Under the pieces are notes generated by a model that ran no database searches, was not told where the DNA came from, and worked only from the letters and a program-made list of their open reading frames with translations. Positions 58,913-64,000 of a stretch of 64,000 nt of DNA are shown here, one piece after another. The position numbers and the translations under genes are program-made. The stretch is from Edwardsiella tarda ATCC 15947 = NBRC 105688. GTDB taxonomy: Bacteria > Pseudomonadota > Gammaproteobacteria > Enterobacterales > Enterobacteriaceae. The stretch covers positions 620,001 to 684,000 of the forward strand of contig NZ_CP084506.1 in the NCBI RefSeq assembly GCF_003113495.2. Reading direction: 5' to 3'. Each line of letters opens with the position of its first letter. Positions within the stretch are counted from its first letter, which is position 1.

Positions 58913-60034
58913 ATGGTGGCGGAACTGAGCGCGTTGCGCGACGAGATTGATGAGGTTGATAAGGCGTTATTAGCGCTACTGGCGCGCCGCCTGGAATTGG
59001 TCGCGCGGGTCGGCGAGGTGAAGAGCCATTACGGGTTGCCGGTCTATGTGCCAGAACGCGAGGCGGCGATGCTCGCCTCGCGCCGGGCCGAGGCGGAGCA
59101 GCTCGGTGTCTCACCGGATCTGATCGAGGATGTCTTACGCCGGGTGATGCGGGAATCGTACTCCAGCGAGAATGAGAAAGGCTTTAAGGCGTTAAATCCC
59201 ACCTTGCGTCCGGTGGTGATCGTCGGTGGCGGCGGAAAGATGGGCGCCTTGTTTACTCGGATGCTCCGTCTCTCCGGGTATCAGGTACGCATCCTTGAGC
59301 CACAGGACTGGCCGCAGGCCGAGGCGCTATGCGCCGATGCGGGGATGGTGGTGGTGAGCGTGCCGATCCCTCTCACCGAGGCGGTGATCGCCCGCCTGCC
59401 GACCTTACCGGCGGATTGTTTGCTGGTCGATCTGGCGTCGGTGAAGGCTGCGCCGTTGCAGGCGATGTTGGCGGCCCATACCGGTCCTGTGCTGGGATTA
59501 CACCCCATGTTTGGTCCCGATGTGGACAGTTTTGCCAAGCAGGTGATCGTGTATTGTGATGGGCGTCAGCCGCAGGCTTATCAATGGCTGCTGGAGCAGT
59601 TACAAGTTTGGGGGGCGCGTCTGCATCCTATCAGTGCCGTCGATCATGATCAGAACATGGCCTTCATCCAGGCGCTGCGCCATTTCACGACCTTTGCCTA
59701 TGGTCTGCATTTGGCGGAGGAGAATGTCAGCCTGGCACAGTTACTGACGCTATCATCGCCGATCTATCGCCTGGAGTTGATGATGGTTGGGCGGCTGTTC
59801 GCCCAGGATGCCCAACTGTATGCTGATATCATCATGGCATCGGCAGACAATCTGGCCTTGATTAAGCGCTATCACCAGCGCTTCGGTGAGGCGATACGAC
59901 TGCTGGAGGGGCGAGATAAGGCGGCCTTCGTTACCGCTTTTCAACGTGTCGCACACTGGTTTGGCGACCATGCTCAACACTTTCAGCAAGAGAGCCGGAC
60001 GTTGTTGCGCCAGGCGCACGATCGCCGCCGTTGA
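58913..60034 (+). CDS. tyrA: Chorismate mutase / prephenate dehydrogenase (T-protein)
   Basis: The 373-residue bifunctional enzyme (373 in E. coli) turns chorismate to prephenate and then to 4-hydroxyphenylpyruvate. The AroQ mutase domain covers about 1-90 ([23 protein letters not shown]). The NAD-binding [10 protein letters not shown] is at about 105-114, and GLHPMFGPD with [14 protein letters not shown] forms the dehydrogenase site. Tyrosine inhibits it in E. coli. Confidence 0.96.
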   Translation: MVAELSALRDEIDEVDKALLALLARRLELVARVGEVKSHYGLPVYVPEREAAMLASRRAEAEQLGVSPDLIEDVLRRVMRESYSSENEKGFKALNPTLRPVVIVGGGGKMGALFTRMLRLSGYQVRILEPQDWPQAEALCADAGMVVVSVPIPLTEAVIARLPTLPADCLLVDLASVKAAPLQAMLAAHTGPVLGLHPMFGPDVDSFAKQVIVYCDGRQPQAYQWLLEQLQVWGARLHPISAVDHDQNMAFIQALRHFTTFAYGLHLAEENVSLAQLLTLSSPIYRLELMMVGRLFAQDAQLYADIIMASADNLALIKRYHQRFGEAIRLLEGRDKAAFVTAFQRVAHWFGDHAQHFQQESRTLLRQAHDRRR

Positions 60035-60046
60035 GCGGCGGCGATC
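60020..60046. terminator. Hairpin shared by the convergent tyrA and pheA ends
   Basis: GATCGCCGCC (60020-60029) and GGCGGCGATC (60037-60046) form a perfect ten-pair stem spanning the tyrA stop codon. There is no T-run. It stands in the 24-base gap before the pheA stop and could serve both strands. Confidence 0.5.
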
Positions 60047-60058
60047 CGTGGGGCGCTA

Positions 60059-61225
60059 TTACGATGGTGTGCCGTTGCTGACCGGTATGACGTTCTCACT
60101 CGGGTAGCAGCCCAGTACTTTCTGTGAGCGCGTCAGTGAGCGCAACGCATGCAGCGCCTGCTGCATGGCGGGATGATTGAGGTTAGCCTGCACATCCAGA
60201 TAGAACATCTCCTCCCACGGGTTGCCGTTGATGGGACGTGACTCCAACTTCGTGATGACGATGTGCTGCTCGCGGAAGGCCAGCAGTGCGTCGACCAGTG
60301 CGCCAGGCTGTTGCCCAGTGGCCATGATCAGGGTCGTCTTGGCGGCGACCTGGCTGTTGACCTCGATGGCCTTACGCGCCAACACGATGAAGCGTGTCAT
60401 ATTCTGTGTCTGGTTAGCCAGATCGTGAGCCAGGGCTTGTAGGCCATATAGCTGGCCGCCGGCGGCGCTGCCGAGTGCCGCTACCTGAGGAGAGCGCAAG
60501 GCGGCGACCTGTTCCATCGCGGCGGCGGTGCTTTCACAATATTCGATCTTCCACTGTGGGTAGCGGTTGAGAAACTGGCTGCACTGTTGGAAGGGTTGCG
60601 GATGGCTATAGATGGTGGTCAGTTGGTTCAGATCGCTCTCGCCGTTGACCAGTAGGCAGTGATCGATCGTCAGCGTCAGCTCGCCGACAATCGACAGGCT
60701 GGTGTGTTGCAGCAGATCATAGACCTCGTTGATCGAGCCGGAGGAGGTATTTTCTAGCGGTAGTACGGCATAGTCGGCTTGGCCGCTCTCGACCAGGGCG
60801 ACGATATCGGCAAAACGCTGACAACCGCACTCGATGGCTTGCTCGAAATGGCGGGCGGCATAGCGCCGGGCGGCCAGATGGGAGTATGAGCCTTTCGGGC
60901 CGAGGAAGGCGATACGTGCCGAGGTCTCTGCCGCCTGGTGAGCCTGTTGCAGCAAGGCTTGCTGAGTGAGGACTGACTCCTCGATGATCAGTTGAAACAG
61001 GCGTGTGATGAAGTGGGCATCCAGCTGTAGGGGTTTGCCCTGCTCGATCAGCCGTTGTAGCAGTTCGCGTTCACGGGTGAGGTCGCGTACCGGATGGTGT
61101 AGCGCCTGCTTGGCCTGGGCGACCTGCTCGGCCAAGCGACGACGTTCACCCAGCAGGGTCAACAGTTGGCTGTCGACGGCGCTGATCTGCTCGCGTAGCG
61201 TCAGTAACGGATTGGATGTGCTCAT
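60059..61225 (-). CDS. pheA: Chorismate mutase / prephenate dehydratase (P-protein)
   Basis: The 388-residue enzyme (386 in E. coli) makes phenylpyruvate. The AroQ mutase domain is at about 1-90 ([26 protein letters not shown]). The dehydratase follows ([35 protein letters not shown]), and the C-terminal ACT domain keeps the phenylalanine-sensing [11 protein letters not shown] and [24 protein letters not shown] precedes the ATG. Its mRNA leader has a full attenuator. Confidence 0.96.
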   Translation of the reverse strand: MSTSNPLLTLREQISAVDSQLLTLLGERRRLAEQVAQAKQALHHPVRDLTRERELLQRLIEQGKPLQLDAHFITRLFQLIIEESVLTQQALLQQAHQAAETSARIAFLGPKGSYSHLAARRYAARHFEQAIECGCQRFADIVALVESGQADYAVLPLENTSSGSINEVYDLLQHTSLSIVGELTLTIDHCLLVNGESDLNQLTTIYSHPQPFQQCSQFLNRYPQWKIEYCESTAAAMEQVAALRSPQVAALGSAAGGQLYGLQALAHDLANQTQNMTRFIVLARKAIEVNSQVAAKTTLIMATGQQPGALVDALLAFREQHIVITKLESRPINGNPWEEMFYLDVQANLNHPAMQQALHALRSLTRSQKVLGCYPSENVIPVSNGTPS

Positions 61226-61268
61226 CGGTTGCCCTTATTAATCGATTTGATGCCATAGTTTACGCACA

Positions 61269-61374
61269 TAAAAAAGCCTCCCCGGGGGAGGCTGCACATC
61301 GTTCTTTCGTTGCCCTTTTAAGGTAGAAAGCAGCCTCCCAAGCGACAGGGGGGAAAAAAGCGGCAATGAAAGAA
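61269..61374 (-). promoter_or_regulatory. pheA attenuator
   Basis: Read on the minus strand, the terminator is AGCCTCC/GGAGGCT (61275-61293) followed by six T. Segment 61339-61330 (GGGAGGCTGC) is perfectly complementary to 61295-61286 (GCAGCCTCCC) and forms the competing antiterminator. A third pairing joins leader codons 7-11 (61374-61362) with 61314-61302, thirteen pairs with one mismatch, bracketing the antiterminator strand. A ribosome stalled at the Phe codons would break this pairing and favour the antiterminator; one reaching the stop codon would cover the antiterminator strand and favour termination. Confidence 0.88.
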
Positions 61375-61392
61375 AGATAAACGACCCGGCAT
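61318..61392 (-). CDS. pheL: pheA operon leader peptide PheL
   Basis: An ATG at 61392, preceded by GGAG seven bases earlier, opens a 24-codon frame ending TAA at 61318. Phe codons occur at positions 7, 8, 12, 13 and 22 (SFFHCRFFPPC in the middle). It stands in the correct place before the antiterminator strand. The peptide is longer and less Phe-rich than the 15-residue E. coli PheL (seven Phe). It is recognised by position and Phe pairs, not by sequence identity. Confidence 0.8.
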   Translation of the reverse strand: MPGRLSFFHCRFFPPCRLGGCFLP

Positions 61393-61470
61393 GAGGCGGC
61401 TCCAGTGTGTGGGATAGCCTTACGTTACCTGTGATACTTTTTCTCTGTCAACGTTTTTGCCATAACGAAA

Positions 61471-61495
61471 AACGCGCCCGATGGGGCGCGTTATG
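61471..61495 (-). terminator. Terminator of raiA
   Basis: AACGCGCCC (61471-61479) and GGGCGCGTT (61484-61492) form a nine-pair stem with a four-base loop. It lies 28 bases after the raiA stop; on the minus strand the stem ends in GTT followed by TTTCG. Confidence 0.8.
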
Positions 61496-61519
61496 GCAGG
61501 TTAAGTCGCTACTTCTAGG

Positions 61520-61858
61520 CTATTCTTCGCTAGCCGCCTGCAAATTGGCCTCTTTTACGCTGGTGTGTGCGCGGCGAGCCTCACCTTTATGCTGTACCTT
61601 GTTTAACTGGCGCTCCAATTTATTCAGCAACTCGTTGATCGCCGCATACATATCTTCATGTTTAGCGCTGGCGACCAGTTGCCCATTGGGGGTATTGATG
61701 GTGGCGTCAACCACGAACCCCTGCGGATCCTTGGACAGAATAATGTGCGGGTTGATCAGATGCGTTTGCCATTTGTCCAGTTTGCTGAGACGGTCTTCGA
61801 CATGTTCACGGATGGCAGCAGTGATTTCCATTTGTTTGCTGGTGATGCTGATAGTCAT
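61520..61858 (-). CDS. raiA: Ribosome-associated inhibitor RaiA (YfiA)
   Basis: The 112-residue cold-shock and stationary-phase factor binds the 30S decoding centre and blocks translation. It begins [30 protein letters not shown] and ends in a basic helix and a short polar tail, as in E. coli RaiA (113). The ATG at 61858 follows GAGAGG by seven bases; an upstream open extension is not homologous. It lies between pheA and bamD as in E. coli. Confidence 0.94.
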   Translation of the reverse strand: MTISITSKQMEITAAIREHVEDRLSKLDKWQTHLINPHIILSKDPQGFVVDATINTPNGQLVASAKHEDMYAAINELLNKLERQLNKVQHKGEARRAHTSVKEANLQAASEE

Positions 61859-62151
61859 ACAGATACCTCTCTGTCTTTTCCGTCTTGGTGATTTCAGCAT
61901 AACGCGCCGTGGCGCAAAGTGTGAGAAGAAAATCACGGATTTTTGTCACTTTTTGCAAAGTTAGATGGTTTTGTGACTCTGGTGAAAAGTGCTGAAAATA
62001 GCGCTTGAGTCAGCGGAAATTTATGCGCATGATGAAAAGGTTGGCGGCAGAAAAGGTGGTATAGCCTGGGCTGTGCTTTGGCTGAAATCTAGCATGGGGA
62101 TGGCGTTGTTTCCGTTCACTCCATTGCCTCGCTCGCCAGGATGATAAAAAT

Positions 62152-62175
62152 AAAGGCAGCCATTGGCTGCCTTTT
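62152..62175 (-). terminator. Terminator of bamD
   Basis: AAAGGCAGCC (62152-62161) and GGCTGCCTTT (62165-62174) form a ten-pair stem with an ATT loop. On the minus strand it is followed by TTTATTTTTATC. It lies 34 bases after the bamD stop. Confidence 0.88.
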
Positions 62176-62208
62176 GTCGTTACTCATAGCCGTTATGCGA
62201 CTATGCTA

Positions 62209-62946
62209 TTAGGCGTTGTCGCCATTGAAGGCGATGATCTTCTGTACTTTGGCGGCTTCGCTCATCAGACCCAACTGACGGTAGGCGTTCTCCATCAGTG
62301 GCAGCGCATCACGCGTCGCCTGAGTATCCGGGTAGTTACGTAGCATCTGCTCGACACGGTTGACCACGGCGACATAGGCACCGCGTTTGGTATAGAAGCG
62401 TGCGACGGCTAACTCATGTTTTGCCAGACGGTTTTTTAGGAAGATGAGTCGTTTGGTCGCATCGCTACTGTATTGGCTGTTGGGATAACGCTGTACCAGC
62501 TGGCTGAAATCACGGAAAGCCTGGCGGGCATGCTCCGGGTCACGGTCGGAGCGGTCAATACCGAAGAAGCCTTGCAATGCGCTATCGTCCATAGCCATGT
62601 CGGTCAGGCCGCGCATGTAGAGCACATAGGGCATATTTTGGCTGGTTGGATTTAGGCGGATGAAGCGATCGATGGTAGCCTGTGCCATCGGCAGGTCGGC
62701 CGACTTATAATAGGCATAGATCAGATCCAACTGTACCTGCTGAGAGTAAGGGCCAAATGGATAACGGTTATCCAGCGCTTCCAGTTGCGTAATCGCCGCT
62801 TTAAAGTTACCGTCCTGCAGCTTTTGCTGTGCGGTAGCGTAGATTTCGGCAGGCGGATTGTCGGGCACCGCCTCTTTAGAGCTGGAGCAACCAACCAGCG
62901 CCAGGCTCAACGTGGTGGCAGCCACCAGATATTTGATACGCGTCAT
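62209..62946 (-). CDS. bamD: Outer-membrane protein assembly factor BamD
   Basis: The 245-residue lipoprotein (245 in E. coli) has a signal peptide with lipobox LVGC (C20) and five TPR-like repeats ([37 protein letters not shown] and following). With BamA it forms the essential core of the beta-barrel assembly machine. It is divergent from rluD across a 132-base promoter region, the arrangement of E. coli. Confidence 0.96.
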   Translation of the reverse strand: MTRIKYLVAATTLSLALVGCSSSKEAVPDNPPAEIYATAQQKLQDGNFKAAITQLEALDNRYPFGPYSQQVQLDLIYAYYKSADLPMAQATIDRFIRLNPTSQNMPYVLYMRGLTDMAMDDSALQGFFGIDRSDRDPEHARQAFRDFSQLVQRYPNSQYSSDATKRLIFLKNRLAKHELAVARFYTKRGAYVAVVNRVEQMLRNYPDTQATRDALPLMENAYRQLGLMSEAAKVQKIIAFNGDNA

Positions 62947-63078
62947 GACGTTTTGCTTACCCTTTTTATGTTGTTCCGGGCGGCTCTCCGTTAAGCTCCC
63001 GGCAAAGACCAGCTACAATAGCACACTATTTTAAACGGCAACGCCGAGAAAACCCAACGTTAACGAAAGAAACTCACT

Positions 63079-64000
63079 ATGGCACAACAAGTACAACTCA
63101 CCGCGACGGTGACGGAATCCCAGCTCGGCCAACGTTTAGATCAGGCGTTGGCGGAATTGTTCCCTGATTATTCACGTTCACGCATCAAAGAGTGGATCCT
63201 TGAGGATCGCGTCAGCGTCAATGGGATCATCATCAATAAGCCCAAGGAGAAGGTGCTGGGTGGTGAGCATATTGCCATTGATGCGCTGATTGAGGAAGAG
63301 AACCGCTGGGAAGCGCAGGATATCGCGCTGGATATCGTCTATGAAGACGAGGATATCCTGGTGATCAATAAGCCCCGTGATCTGGTGGTTCACCCGGGCG
63401 CCGGTAATCCCGACGGCACGGTGTTGAATGCGCTGCTGCATTATTACCCTCAGATCGCCGATGTGCCGCGCGCCGGGATCGTACATCGCCTGGATAAAGA
63501 CACCACCGGGTTGATGGTGGTTGCGAAGACGGTGCCGGCGCAGACGCGTCTGGTCGAGTCGTTGCAGCTGCGTGAAATCACCCGTGAATATGAGGCCGTC
63601 GCGATTGGTACCATGACCGCGGGGGGCACGGTGCGTGAGCCGATCGCGCGCCATCCGACGAAACGTACCCATATGTCGGTGCATCCGATGGGGAAACCGG
63701 CGGTGACTCACTACCGGATCATGGAACATTTCCGTGCCCATACACGCCTGCGCCTACGTCTGGAGACCGGACGAACGCACCAGATCCGTGTTCATATGGC
63801 GCACATCAACCACCCGCTGGTGGGCGATCAACTGTACGGTGGCCGCCCGCGTCCGCCGCGTGATGCCTCGCCGGAATTTATCCAGACGCTGCGCGCCTTC
63901 GATCGCCAGGCTCTGCATGCGACCATGCTGCGTCTTTACCACCCGATTAGCGGTATCGAGATGGAGTGGCACGCGCCGATTCCGGAAGATATGCAGCGTC
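63079..64000 (+). CDS. rluD: 23S rRNA pseudouridine(1911/1915/1917) synthase RluD, 3' end outside window
   Basis: The first 307 residues are present; E. coli RluD has 326. An S4 RNA-binding domain (QRLDQALAELFPDYSRSRIKEWILEDRVSVNG) comes first. The RluA-family catalytic domain follows, with the aspartate in AGIVHRLDKDTTGLMVVAKT and GRTHQIRVHMAHINHPLVGDQLYG. It modifies helix 69 of 23S rRNA at the subunit interface. The gene is read rightward and continues past 64000. Confidence 0.95.
   Translation, partial: MAQQVQLTATVTESQLGQRLDQALAELFPDYSRSRIKEWILEDRVSVNGIIINKPKEKVLGGEHIAIDALIEEENRWEAQDIALDIVYEDEDILVINKPRDLVVHPGAGNPDGTVLNALLHYYPQIADVPRAGIVHRLDKDTTGLMVVAKTVPAQTRLVESLQLREITREYEAVAIGTMTAGGTVREPIARHPTKRTHMSVHPMGKPAVTHYRIMEHFRAHTRLRLRLETGRTHQIRVHMAHINHPLVGDQLYGGRPRPPRDASPEFIQTLRAFDRQALHATMLRLYHPISGIEMEWHAPIPEDMQR

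Overview
The window is chromosomal DNA of an Enterobacterales member. Protein sequences are close to the Escherichia coli orthologues but not identical, and the gene order differs. My best guess is Edwardsiella (Hafniaceae). I base this on rpoS lying next to mutS, a gadB-gadC-glsA-ybaT acid cluster, a hyf-type hydrogenase locus and high-GC coding DNA with AT-rich accessory gaps. This is recognition from memory, not a database result. I see no transposase, integrase, phage gene, CRISPR array or restriction system.

Layout. 1-4500: the 3' part of a leftward hydrogenase-4 type operon (hyfA, hyfB) with a sigma-54 promoter, then two LacI-family repressors (AscG-like and GalR) and a tandem pair of OmrA/OmrB small RNAs. 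4500-12030: aas-lplT for lysophospholipid repair, phoA behind Pho boxes, an unknown membrane protein, ygdQ and mutH. 12030-12710: a DnaA-box cluster between mutH and rppH, the position of the DARS2 element of E. coli. 12710-24620: rppH-ptsP, then ftsB-ispD-ispF-truD-surE-pcm-nlpD-rpoS, then mutS on the other strand.

24788-34087 is an acid-stress island between mutS and pncC-recA. It holds a LuxR-type regulator, hdeB, a chemoreceptor and a collinear run gadB-gadC-glsA-ybaT-marC. Glutaminase supplies glutamate, GadB consumes a proton by decarboxylating it, GadC exchanges glutamate for GABA, and HdeB protects periplasmic proteins. The MarC-family protein, translationally overlapping ybaT, is the least expected member.

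34240-50406 is core genome: pncC, recA (SOS box) directly abutting recX, alaS, csrA, two back-to-back tandem repeats, a tRNA-Ser plus four identical tRNA-Arg genes with a fifth 3' fragment, yqaB-yqaA, gshA, the MicA sRNA, luxS, yfjD, ypjD, ffh and rpsP-rimM-trmD-rplS. 50557-57605 is a variable stretch where E. coli carries yfiB-yfiN-yfiR. Here it holds a PmtA-like methyltransferase, ydiY, dcuB, two convergent paralogous AraC-family regulators, an AT-rich gap with a structured GC-rich element, and an orphan btsR. 57841-64000 returns to core genes: aroF-tyrA, pheA with a complete attenuator and leader peptide, raiA, bamD and the start of rluD.
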